64,000 bases of DNA from Granulicatella sp041433555 (GTDB lineage Bacteria; Bacillota; Bacilli; Lactobacillales; Aerococcaceae): contig NZ_JAPWBR010000007.1 in assembly GCF_041433555.1 (NCBI RefSeq), positions 11,640 to 75,639 on the forward strand, written 5' to 3'. The notes beneath the pieces are model-generated. The model was not told where the DNA came from. It worked only from the letters and a program-made list of their open reading frames with translations, and ran no database searches. The first letter of the stretch is position 1. Each line of letters starts with the position of its first letter. Below are positions 18,204 to 26,021 of this stretch, piece by piece. Position numbers and translations under genes: made by a program.

Positions 18204-20672
18204 ATGTCGAAAACTCGCGTATACGAATTAGCGAAAGAATTAAACGTGGCTAGTAAAGAAATTATTGAAAAAGCAAAAGAAGTAGGTATTTCATACAATA
18301 GCCATATGTCTACTATGGAAGAAGCTGAAATCTCAAAAATTAAAGGAGCTTGGAATTCTAAGCCAGCTGCTAAATCAGCACCAAAAGCTGAGAAGAAAGA
18401 GGCAAAACCTGCTCCAAAACAAGAAGTGAAAAAAGCTGAACCTAAAAAAGAAGTAGAAAAAGGTCACGCTCCTAAGAAAGAATTTACAAAGAGAGAAGAC
18501 CACAGCCCAAAACAAGGACAACACAAACAAAATCAAGAACGTAACCATTCTCAAAATCAAAGACGTCATGAGCAAAACGATAAGAGAAATCAAGAACGTC
18601 CAAACCAAAAACCACAAAACGCGAATGGAAACCGTCCTTCATTTAAGAAAGAACCAGCACGTAATGAAGCTCGTTCAAACCAACAAGGACAAGTAGAACG
18701 TCCACGTAACAATCAAAAACCAAACAACAATAACGATCGTTTCGAATCACCAAGAAACAATCGCAATAACGACAGAAAAAACCAACAACGTTTTAACGAT
18801 TTTAACAATGATGGTTTTAGCAAGAAAAACCGTAACCAAAAAGGTAAAAAAGGAAACCGTCGTGATGAACAAAAAGCTAAACCAGCTGTTCCAGCACGTA
18901 AATTCCACGAATTACCAGAAGTTTTAGTGTATACAGATGGCATGACAGTTGCTGAATTAGCGAAGAAAATCAAACGCGAACCAGCAGAAATCATCAAAAA
19001 ATTATTCCTATTAGGAGTAATGGCGACTTTAAACCAAGGTCTATCTAAAGACGCAATTGAATTATTAGCAGCAGACTATGGTATGGATGCTGAAGAAAAA
19101 ATCGAAAAAGATATTTCTGATTTAGATGTGTACTTTGAAGAAGCAGCTGCAGAAGGTGCTGAAAGCACTGTACGTCCTCCAGTTGTAACAATCATGGGAC
19201 ACGTTGACCATGGTAAAACAACATTGCTTGACCAATTACGTAACTCTTCAGTTGTAGCGGGTGAAGCAGGTGGTATCACTCAACATATCGGTGCGTACCA
19301 AATCAAAATTGATGGCAAACCAATTACATTCTTAGATACTCCAGGACACGCGGCCTTCACAACAATGCGTGCGCGTGGAGCGGATATCACTGATATTACA
19401 GTTATCGTAGTAGCAGCCGATGACGGTGTAATGCCACAAACAATCGAAGCGATTAACCATGCGAAAGCAGCAGATGTTCCAATTATTGTTGCTGTGAACA
19501 AAATCGATAAACCAGCAGCGAACCCTGGACGTGTAATGCAAGAACTTTCTGATTTAGGACTTGTTCCTGAAGCATGGGGTGGAGACACAATTTTCGTTGA
19601 GATTTCAGCGAAATTCAACCAAAACATTGAAGAGTTATTAGAAATGATTCTTTTAGTAGCTGAAGTTCAAGAGTTGAAAGCAAATCCTAACCGTTTAGCT
19701 TTAGGTACTGTAATCGAAGCTCGTTTAGATAAAACAAAAGGACCTATCGCAACATTATTAGTTCAAGAAGGAACTCTTAAAGTTGGGGACCCAATCGTTG
19801 TTGGTAATACATTTGGACGTGTCCGTGTAATGGTGAATGACCAAGGACGTCGTGTGAAAACTGCTTTACCAGCGACTCCAGTTGAGATTACTGGTCTTAA
19901 CGCTTCACCTCAAGCCGGTGACCGCTTCGTAGTATTCGAAGACGAAAAGACTGCGCGTTCAGCTGGTGAAGAACGTGCGAAACGTGCCTTAATCGAACAA
20001 CGTAACGCTTCAAGCCGTATTACATTAGATAACTTATTCTCTACATTAAAAGAAGGAGAATTGAAAGAAGTTAATGTCATCATCAAGGCTGACGTACAAG
20101 GTTCTGTAGAAGCATTAGCATCAAGCTTACAAAAGATTGAAGTAGAAGGCGTGCGCGTGAAGATTATCCATACAGCTGTAGGGGCAATCAATGAGAGTGA
20201 TATTACTCTTGCTACTGCAAGTAACGCGATTATCATTGGATTTAACGTAAGACCTACGCCGCAAGCGAAGATTCAAGCTGAATCTGATCAAGTAGATATT
20301 CGTTTACACCGTATCATTTATAACGTAATCGATGAAATTGAAACAGCGATGAAAGGTATGTTAGATCCAGAATTCGAAGAGAAAATCACTGGTCAAGCTA
20401 TCGTCCGTGAAACATACACTGTATCTAAACTTGGAACAATTGCTGGTTCATACGTATTAGAAGGTGTTGTTAAACGCTCAAGCTCAGTTCGTTTAATCCG
20501 TGATAACATTGTTATTTACGAAGGTGAATTAGCAAGCTTGAAACGATTCAAAGACGACGCTAAAGAAGTTAAACTTGGATTCGAATGCGGTATCATGATT
20601 GAAGGCTACAACGATATTAAAGTAGACGATATCATCGAAGCATACGAAATGGTCGAGATTAAAAGAAAATAG
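18204..20672 (+). CDS. infB: Translation initiation factor IF-2
   Basis: 822-residue GTPase that places initiator tRNA on the 30S subunit. A short N-terminal IF2_N domain is followed by a low-complexity K/Q/N/R/E-rich linker (about residues 50-225). A second IF2_N domain follows, then the G domain with GHVDHGKT at about 331-338, DTPGHAAF and NKIDK, and domains II-IV. The stop codon is odd: the TAG at 20670-20672 lies inside the first copy of a repeated element (20667 onward), so the final codons may have been supplied by that element. Confidence 0.97.
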   Translation: MSKTRVYELAKELNVASKEIIEKAKEVGISYNSHMSTMEEAEISKIKGAWNSKPAAKSAPKAEKKEAKPAPKQEVKKAEPKKEVEKGHAPKKEFTKREDHSPKQGQHKQNQERNHSQNQRRHEQNDKRNQERPNQKPQNANGNRPSFKKEPARNEARSNQQGQVERPRNNQKPNNNNDRFESPRNNRNNDRKNQQRFNDFNNDGFSKKNRNQKGKKGNRRDEQKAKPAVPARKFHELPEVLVYTDGMTVAELAKKIKREPAEIIKKLFLLGVMATLNQGLSKDAIELLAADYGMDAEEKIEKDISDLDVYFEEAAAEGAESTVRPPVVTIMGHVDHGKTTLLDQLRNSSVVAGEAGGITQHIGAYQIKIDGKPITFLDTPGHAAFTTMRARGADITDITVIVVAADDGVMPQTIEAINHAKAADVPIIVAVNKIDKPAANPGRVMQELSDLGLVPEAWGGDTIFVEISAKFNQNIEELLEMILLVAEVQELKANPNRLALGTVIEARLDKTKGPIATLLVQEGTLKVGDPIVVGNTFGRVRVMVNDQGRRVKTALPATPVEITGLNASPQAGDRFVVFEDEKTARSAGEERAKRALIEQRNASSRITLDNLFSTLKEGELKEVNVIIKADVQGSVEALASSLQKIEVEGVRVKIIHTAVGAINESDITLATASNAIIIGFNVRPTPQAKIQAESDQVDIRLHRIIYNVIDEIETAMKGMLDPEFEEKITGQAIVRETYTVSKLGTIAGSYVLEGVVKRSSSVRLIRDNIVIYEGELASLKRFKDDAKEVKLGFECGIMIEGYNDIKVDDIIEAYEMVEIKRK

Positions 20673-20965
20673 TGTGAGACCGACTGTTTAGCTTTGGAAC
20701 ACTGGAGTTAAGGAGAGGAAAATCGCAAAGATTTTACGAAGCTTAACGAAGTGGACGCCAAAGCTAGGAGGTCAAGCCGTTATATAAATAGTGCGAGAAA
20801 ATTCGGGTTGAATCGAACCGTTGGACCGGAACACCGTAAGCGACTAGAATAGTCGTGCGGATGTTTCGGGAAACGCACGTCGATTCAGAATTTTCAAGCC
20901 GTTATCCAAATAGTGTGAGACCGACTGTTTAGCTTTTGCGAGAAAATTCGCTTTGAATCGACCAA
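20667..20965 (+). repeat. Modular tandem repeat / possible structured RNA between infB and rbfA
   Basis: This stretch of about 300 bases without a gene holds three related units at 20667-20785, 20786-20907 and 20908-about 20965. Units begin with AAATAGTG(T/C)GAGA, and the first two end with TCAAGCCGTTAT. A 29-base direct repeat links 20667-20695 to 20908-20936. Unit 1 folds almost entirely into one hairpin: GACC/GGTC, TAGCTTTGG/CCAAAGCTA, CACT/AGTG, GTTAAG/CTTAAC and AAAATC/GATTTT. Unit 2 has different inner arms, GAAAATTC/GAATTTTC and TGAATCGA/TCGATTCA, enclosing two small hairpins. Unit 3 is a truncated hybrid, starting like unit 1 and switching to unit 2. No open reading frame is present. 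It resembles BOX-like modular interspersed repeats in logic, but I claim no homology. Confidence 0.8.
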
Positions 20966-20997
20966 ATTTAAGAAGAAATTTATGATTTAACTAGAAC

Positions 20998-21027
20998 AAA
21001 GAGGGACTGATTGCAGTGCCTCTTTCG
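20998..21027 (+). terminator. Hairpin directly upstream of rbfA
   Basis: AAAGAGG-G-ACTG pairs with CAGT-G-CCTCTTT (12 positions, one mismatch) around an ATTG loop. The rbfA ribosome binding site follows within 10 bases. It could be a terminator after infB or an attenuator for rbfA. Confidence 0.6.
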
Positions 21028-21043
21028 TTGGAAAGGAGACAAA

Positions 21044-21403
21044 ATGGCAAACTTTAGAGTTGGACGTGTGTCACAAGAAATTTTACGAGAAGTAAATGAT
21101 ATCCTATCTAAAAAAGTGCGTGACCCACGTGTACAAGAAATTACAATTACTGAAGTAGAAGTAACTGGTGATTTGCAAATTGCAACTATCTACTATACAA
21201 CACTTCAAAAATTAGCTAGTGAACGTCAAGCGACTGAACGTGGTTTAGAAAAATCAAAAGGCTTAATCCGTCGTGAATTAGGCAAACGTCTTTCATTGTA
21301 CAAGACTCCAGAATTGATTTTTAAACGTGATGAATCAGTGGATTACGGTAATCATATCGATGAGCTTTTAAAATCAATTCAAGAAGAAGACGAACAAAGA
21401 TAA
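21044..21403 (+). CDS. rbfA: 30S ribosome-binding factor RbfA
   Basis: 119-residue KH-fold protein required for 16S rRNA 5'-end maturation and cold adaptation. Characteristic segments are RVSQEILREVNDILSKKVRDPRV, the ITEVEVTGDLQIATIYYT strand region and LSLYKTPELIFKRDESVDYG. The ATG at 21044 follows AAAGGAG; the codon at 21011 has no ribosome binding site and lies inside the hairpin. The gene is separated from infB by the repeat region, whereas in Bacillus only ylxP intervenes. Confidence 0.95.
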   Translation: MANFRVGRVSQEILREVNDILSKKVRDPRVQEITITEVEVTGDLQIATIYYTTLQKLASERQATERGLEKSKGLIRRELGKRLSLYKTPELIFKRDESVDYGNHIDELLKSIQEEDEQR

Positions 21404-21410
21404 TAATTTT

Positions 21411-21454
21411 AAGGGCAAAAGGACATCAAACAGAAACAACTCTTTTGCCTTTTT
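21411..21454 (+). terminator. Intrinsic terminator after rbfA
   Basis: AAGGGCAAAAG pairs with CTTTTGCCTTTTT across a 20-base loop, with one bulged G. Confidence 0.75.
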
Positions 21455-21459
21455 AGTAA

Positions 21460-21483
21460 AAAATTATCATATATGATAATTTT
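21460..21483. promoter_or_regulatory. 24-base perfect AT-rich palindrome upstream of the DUF819 gene
   Basis: Positions 21460-21483 read the same on both strands, centred on CATATATG. The site lies 33 bases before the start codon and includes a possible -10 (TATGAT). It looks like an operator for an unidentified dimeric regulator, but might only be a weak hairpin. Confidence 0.4.
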
Positions 21484-21516
21484 CGTGTGTATTTAAAAAG
21501 CCAGAAGAGGTGTTTT

Positions 21517-22671
21517 ATGATTGATGCAAATAATACATGGGTATTGTGGTCTATTATCGTTGGGATTGCGACTATCAGTATCTTTTTAGAAAATCGATAT
21601 AAATGGGCTGCAAAGATTAGTGGAGCGATTATAGGTCTGTTAATGGCAGCGACATTAAGTAATTTAGGAGTAATTCCTACAGAATCGCCTGTATATGATC
21701 AAGTTTGGGGAGTTGTTGTTCCTTTAGCCATCCCAATGCTTTTATTCCAATGCGATTTAAAACAAATTTGGAAAGAGAGTGGACGATTATTAGCTATCTT
21801 CCTAATCAGTTCTGTAGGGACTGTTCTTGGGGCAGTACTAGGGTATTTAGCCTTATCTAAAGCTATTCCAGTACTAAACCATATCGCTGGAATGATGGTT
21901 GGAAGTTATATCGGTGGAGGAGTAAACTTTGTTGCTGTTTCATCCGCTTTTGAGATTCCAAAAGAATTGATTTCTGCTGCAACAGTTGCGGATAACTTAT
22001 TAATGGTATTCTATTTCTTAATCTTACTGATGATTCCTTCAATTGGATTCTTCAAAAAGCATTTTAAATTTGCTTATACAGAAGGTGTCAAAGAGGAAGA
22101 AGAAAAAGCTTATGGCAAAGATACAATTATCACTGTTCAAGATGTAGCGTTTGTTTTTGCGATTTCTGTTATTATCGTAACAATTAGCTTTACTTTATCT
22201 GAATTTATTTCCGGTCTAGGGGATAACAGCTTTATTCAACTAGTTTCGAATAAATATTTAATTCTAACTACTTTAACAGTAGCTTGCTCAACGATTTTTG
22301 CAAAATACTTCAAGAAGATTAGTGGAGCAAATGAAATTGGAACTTTCTTGATATACTTATTCTTCGTGGTTATCGGAATTCCAGCTTCAATCGGAGCAAT
22401 CATTGAAAAGTCTCCATTGTTATTAGTGTTCTGTGCTATCATGGTTTTTGTGAACATGGCAGTGACATTTGCTGGTGCAAAAATTTTCGGATTCACAGTG
22501 GAAGAAGCCATTCTTGCTTCAAACGCAAATATCGGTGGACCAACAACAGCTGCAGCGATGGCTATCTCTAAAGGATGGCATCGTTTCGTAGCTCCTACAA
22601 TGCTTGTAGGGACGCTTGGATACATTATTGGTACTTATGTTGGTATCTTTATTGGACAAATATTAAACTAA
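21517..22671 (+). CDS. DUF819 family integral membrane protein
   Basis: 384-residue protein with about ten to eleven hydrophobic helices, matching the DUF819 (YjcL-like) family. The glycine-rich MMVGSYIGGGVNFVAV segment and the ASNANIGGPTTAAAMA segment are the conserved half-repeat motifs of this fold, which suggest an ion or solute transporter. The substrate is unknown. The start at 21517 follows AGAGGTG; an upstream in-frame ATG at 21487 has no such site. It is a single-gene unit bounded by terminators, with a perfect palindrome in the promoter region. Confidence 0.85.
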   Translation: MIDANNTWVLWSIIVGIATISIFLENRYKWAAKISGAIIGLLMAATLSNLGVIPTESPVYDQVWGVVVPLAIPMLLFQCDLKQIWKESGRLLAIFLISSVGTVLGAVLGYLALSKAIPVLNHIAGMMVGSYIGGGVNFVAVSSAFEIPKELISAATVADNLLMVFYFLILLMIPSIGFFKKHFKFAYTEGVKEEEEKAYGKDTIITVQDVAFVFAISVIIVTISFTLSEFISGLGDNSFIQLVSNKYLILTTLTVACSTIFAKYFKKISGANEIGTFLIYLFFVVIGIPASIGAIIEKSPLLLVFCAIMVFVNMAVTFAGAKIFGFTVEEAILASNANIGGPTTAAAMAISKGWHRFVAPTMLVGTLGYIIGTYVGIFIGQILN

Positions 22672-22676
22672 CAAAA

Positions 22677-22717
22677 AAGCAACTAATTCTCGCTTTGAGA
22701 GTTAGTTGCTTATTTTT
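22677..22717. terminator. Bidirectional terminator between DUF819 gene and degV
   Basis: AAGCAACTAA-T-TCTC and GAGA-G-TTAGTTGCTT form a stem with a GCTTT loop. T-rich flanks on both strands serve the converging genes. Confidence 0.85.
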
Positions 22718-23566
22718 TTATTTATTTTCTAAGTAAGTAATGGCCATTGCATCTACGCCTGTATGGCTCATGATGATTGGTGAAGTTGTTACAATTGTTA
22801 GTGGTACATCAGGGAATAACTCACGTACACGAGCGATATTTCCTTCGTTAAAGTCACTTAAGCCTGCATGCATAATTCCGATTTCTTGAATCCCCTTTGG
22901 AGCTGATTTCATCTGTTCAAAGATTTCATCATATTTCTTTTGAAGCGATTTTAAGCCTCGTCCTTTTTGGATGATTTCAATTTTCCCGTTAATGACTTGA
23001 AGGAATAATTTGATATTCAGTAAGTTAGAGAACATTCCCATTAGTTGGCTAATACGGCCACCTTTAATTAAATTGTCTAAGTTAACAACTGTTAAATAAA
23101 GAGTAGTGCGTTTCTTAGCATCTTCAATAATCTCAAAAATTTCTTCAACTGTTTTTCCATCCTGAGCTGCTTTAGCGGCCTCTTTAACAATCATCCCCAT
23201 GGATCTGGAAGTGAAGTCCGAATCAACAACAGTGACATTTGTTTCTGTGATGTCAGCTGCTTGGCGAGCAGCGTCGACAGTACCGCTTATTGAACGCATC
23301 ATCTGAATTGAAATCACAGAATCTCCGTTTTTGCCAAGTTCATCATATACTTCTACAAAACGTCCAATAGAAGGTTGAGCTGTTTTTGGAAGCTCAGCAC
23401 TTGCAATCATTTTTTCTTTAAATTCTTCTTTAGTAATTGTTACGCCATCGATATAATTTTCATCATCGATTGAGATGTTCATTGGAACGATAGAGATTTC
23501 AAATTGTTTTACTTCTTCTTCAGTTAAATCTGCTGTTGAGTCCGTTACAATATATACTTTAGACAT
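22718..23566 (-). CDS. DegV-family fatty-acid-binding protein
   Basis: 282-residue DegV-fold protein. Family members bind a fatty acid and, as FakB subunits, present it to the kinase FakA for acyl-phosphate formation; which acyl chain it prefers cannot be read here. Motifs are YIVTDSTADLT at the N terminus, the SIQMMRSISGT region, VVDSDFTSRSMGM and KGGRISQL. The ATG at 23566 follows TAGGAGTGAC; the upstream ATG at 23584 is not supported. It is transcribed alone, divergent from truB. Confidence 0.88.
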   Translation of the reverse strand: MSKVYIVTDSTADLTEEEVKQFEISIVPMNISIDDENYIDGVTITKEEFKEKMIASAELPKTAQPSIGRFVEVYDELGKNGDSVISIQMMRSISGTVDAARQAADITETNVTVVDSDFTSRSMGMIVKEAAKAAQDGKTVEEIFEIIEDAKKRTTLYLTVVNLDNLIKGGRISQLMGMFSNLLNIKLFLQVINGKIEIIQKGRGLKSLQKKYDEIFEQMKSAPKGIQEIGIMHAGLSDFNEGNIARVRELFPDVPLTIVTTSPIIMSHTGVDAMAITYLENK

Positions 23567-23662
23567 TAAAGTCACTCCTATCAAATAAGTTTACTTATTT
23601 ATAATACCATATTTTTCGCATAAAAAGCTATATTCATAATCTATGTGGAAAAGGGTGAATTA

Positions 23663-23671
23663 TGATACAAT
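23663..23671 (+). promoter_or_regulatory. Extended -10 promoter for truB-ribF
   Basis: TGA-TACAAT lies 36 bases before the truB start. No clear -35 is present. Confidence 0.45.
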
Positions 23672-23707
23672 AGGTTAGCAAATGTAAAGTCTGAGGTGAT
23701 GAATGGG

Positions 23708-24610
23708 ATGGACGGAATCCTTCCGTTATGGAAAGAAAAAGGCATGACGTCATTTGACTGTGTCTATAAGGTCAGAAAATTATTAAAAACAAAAAAAGTC
23801 GGCCATTCTGGAACGCTCGATCCTGAAGTAGATGGAGTGTTACCAATTTGTATTGGAAAAGCGACTAAGGTTGTTGAGAATCTTCACGAAGCCAATAAAG
23901 TTTATCAAGGTGAAATTACATTAGGATTTTCAACCGAGACCGAAGATGCACATGGGGAAATTGTTGCTTCATCTCCAATTGAATATCCTTTCTCTATTCC
24001 AGAAATAGATGAAAAAATGCAAAGTTTCATTGGAGAAATTACTCAGATTCCACCGATGTATTCTGCGGTTAAAGTGAACGGGAAGCGTCTTTACGAATAT
24101 GCAAGAGCTGGAGAAGAGGTAGAACGTCCCATCAGAAAAGCAATGATTTATGATTTCAGACGAATTTCAGAACCTGTTTATAATGAGGAATCGAAGACGC
24201 AATCATGGAAGTTTGAAGTGAGTTGTAGTAAAGGGACTTACGTTCGAACCCTTTCTGTTGATTTAGGAAGAGCGCTGGGGGTTGAAGCGCATATGTCTCA
24301 ATTAACCCGAGTGAAAAGCGGACCTTTTCAAACGGATGATTGCATAACGTTAGAAGACCTAAATAGACTTGCTCAAAAAGATAAAGCGCAAGAAGTCCTA
24401 AAACCAGTTGATTTAGTTTTTAAAGACTATCCACGAATGGATTTGACCCAAGATGAATTCATTCGTTTTAAAAATGGTGCGCTATTATTACAATCTGAAT
24501 TTCCTCAAATTGAATCGCCGACAGCTTGTTATTATGAAGGGCAACTCGTTTCAATTTATGCTCCTCATCCGATAAAAAAAGGCTTATTAAAACCAATAAA
24601 AATGTTATAG
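23708..24610 (+). CDS. truB: tRNA pseudouridine-55 synthase TruB
   Basis: 300-residue enzyme forming pseudouridine 55 in the T-loop of tRNAs. The catalytic aspartate is in GHSGTLDPEVDGVLP, and KVYQGEITLGFSTETEDAHG and the YVRTLSVDLG motif are also conserved. I chose ATG at 23708 (MDGILPLWKEKG, typical for the family) with GAGGTGA 8 bases upstream; GTG 23696 and ATG 23699 overlap that site. It precedes ribF as in Bacillus, but is detached from rbfA by the DUF819 and degV genes. Confidence 0.95.
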   Translation: MDGILPLWKEKGMTSFDCVYKVRKLLKTKKVGHSGTLDPEVDGVLPICIGKATKVVENLHEANKVYQGEITLGFSTETEDAHGEIVASSPIEYPFSIPEIDEKMQSFIGEITQIPPMYSAVKVNGKRLYEYARAGEEVERPIRKAMIYDFRRISEPVYNEESKTQSWKFEVSCSKGTYVRTLSVDLGRALGVEAHMSQLTRVKSGPFQTDDCITLEDLNRLAQKDKAQEVLKPVDLVFKDYPRMDLTQDEFIRFKNGALLLQSEFPQIESPTACYYEGQLVSIYAPHPIKKGLLKPIKML

Positions 24611-24623
24611 AAAGGAGAGAAGA

Positions 24624-25574
24624 ATGCAAACAATAGAGTTAACACACCCTTATAAAAAAGAGTGGGTACTTCAAGAACCGATTGTCCTTGCTTTAGGTTT
24701 CTTTGATGGAATCCACTTAGGGCATAGAGAAGTGATTACTACTGCCAAAAGAGTCGGACAGGAACGCGGCTTTAAAGTTGCAGTGATGTCTTTTAATCAG
24801 CATCCATCTGTTATTTTTCAAAACGTGGATCCTGAGAGCATTCAATATGTCTCCCCACTAGGACGTAAGAAGGAATTATTAGAAGAACTAGGTGTTGATA
24901 TTTTCTATTTAGTTGATTTTACTAAGGAATTTGGAGCTCTCACTCCGCAAGAATTTGTCGAACAATATATTGTTGGATTAAATGCAAAAGTCATTGTAGC
25001 TGGTTTTGATTACACTTATGGCAAGAGAGACATTGCGAACATGGAATTATTACCAAAGTATGCTTCGAATCGTTTTGAGATTATTACCATCTCTGAACAA
25101 AAGAACGATAGTGGGAAGATTAGTTCGACAGCTGTGAGAGATTTATTGCAAGAAGGGCGTATTGAAGAAGCAAATAAATTGTTAGGATATGACTACATGA
25201 TGGATGGAGTCGTTGTTCATGGCTTTGGACGAGGCAGTAAAATGCTTGGGTTCCCAACTGCGAATATTGAAGTGTCAAATGATACATTCCTATTAAAAAA
25301 TGGTGTTTATGTCGTTGAAATGCTAGTAGAAGGTCAATGGCTTCCAGGAATGGCATCGATTGGCATTAATCCAACTTTTGATGATGTCCATAAAGTAACG
25401 ATCGAAGTAAACATACTCGATTTTGACAAAGATATTTATCACTTACCAGTTCGTGTGAAATGGTTGAAGTATTTAAGACCAGAATTGAAATTTGACGGTA
25501 TTGAGGCTTTGATTGACCAATTGAAACAAGATGAGGAAAATACAAGAAATTATTTCAAAGCGAAGAGAGGTTGA
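24624..25574 (+). CDS. ribF: Bifunctional riboflavin kinase / FAD synthetase
   Basis: 316-residue enzyme converting riboflavin to FMN and FMN to FAD. The N-terminal nucleotidyltransferase domain has ALGFFDGIHLGHREV (HxGH-type motif) and the SSTAVRDLLQEG segment. The C-terminal kinase domain has GFGRGSKMLGFPTANIEV and the INPTFD region. It lies 13 bases after truB with AAAGGAGAG as ribosome binding site, and only 6 bases before the next gene, so it is within an operon. No FMN riboswitch is seen near it. Confidence 0.95.
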   Translation: MQTIELTHPYKKEWVLQEPIVLALGFFDGIHLGHREVITTAKRVGQERGFKVAVMSFNQHPSVIFQNVDPESIQYVSPLGRKKELLEELGVDIFYLVDFTKEFGALTPQEFVEQYIVGLNAKVIVAGFDYTYGKRDIANMELLPKYASNRFEIITISEQKNDSGKISSTAVRDLLQEGRIEEANKLLGYDYMMDGVVVHGFGRGSKMLGFPTANIEVSNDTFLLKNGVYVVEMLVEGQWLPGMASIGINPTFDDVHKVTIEVNILDFDKDIYHLPVRVKWLKYLRPELKFDGIEALIDQLKQDEENTRNYFKAKRG

Positions 25575-25580
25575 TTCTCT

Positions 25581-26012
25581 ATGTGGTATTTAAAGAATTA
25601 CCATGAATTAACAAAAGAAGAGATTGTAGCCATTTATAAAGCTAGAATTGAAACCTTTATTGTGGGTCAAAAGTTGAATTATCAAGAAATCGATGATACC
25701 GATACAATTTCCTGGCATCTATTTGAGATGAATGATGCTAATGAAGTGATTTCTTATTTACGCATTATTCCTGAAAAAGAGAAGATCCTTCTTGGTCGAG
25801 TATTAATAGATAATAGATACCGAGGCAAAGGAAAAGGTCGTGCATTGTTAGAACGCGCTAAAGAAGTATGCAAAGAGTGGTTTGTGGATACTGTCATTGA
25901 AGTCCATGCACAAGCACATTTAGTAAAATTATATGAATCACTTGGATTTGAAGTAGTTTCAGATCCGTATGATATAGTTGGAATCACGCATGTTACTATG
26001 GAGTTGTATTAG
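25581..26012 (+). CDS. ElaA-type GNAT acetyltransferase
   Basis: 143-residue N-acetyltransferase of the ElaA subgroup. The N-terminal YKARIETFIVGQKLNYQEIDDTD is the ElaA hallmark. The acetyl-CoA-binding motif A is LGRVLIDNRYRGKGKGRALLERA, and the fold ends with YESLGFEVVSDPYDIVGITHVTM. The acceptor molecule is unknown. It sits between ribF (6 bases) and purB (9 bases) and is probably cotranscribed with both. Confidence 0.88.
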   Translation: MWYLKNYHELTKEEIVAIYKARIETFIVGQKLNYQEIDDTDTISWHLFEMNDANEVISYLRIIPEKEKILLGRVLIDNRYRGKGKGRALLERAKEVCKEWFVDTVIEVHAQAHLVKLYESLGFEVVSDPYDIVGITHVTMELY

Positions 26013-26021
26013 GAGGAAATC

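Noticed and set aside
20667..20965. Possible CRISPR array
   Set aside because: The units are about 120 bases, self-complementary and adjacent, with no unique spacers and no cas genes.
22236..22625. Open frame of 129 codons antisense to the DUF819 gene
   Set aside because: It mirrors a membrane-protein gene and has no initiation signals.
24580..24624. FMN riboswitch controlling ribF
   Set aside because: ribF follows truB after 13 bases, leaving no room for an aptamer.
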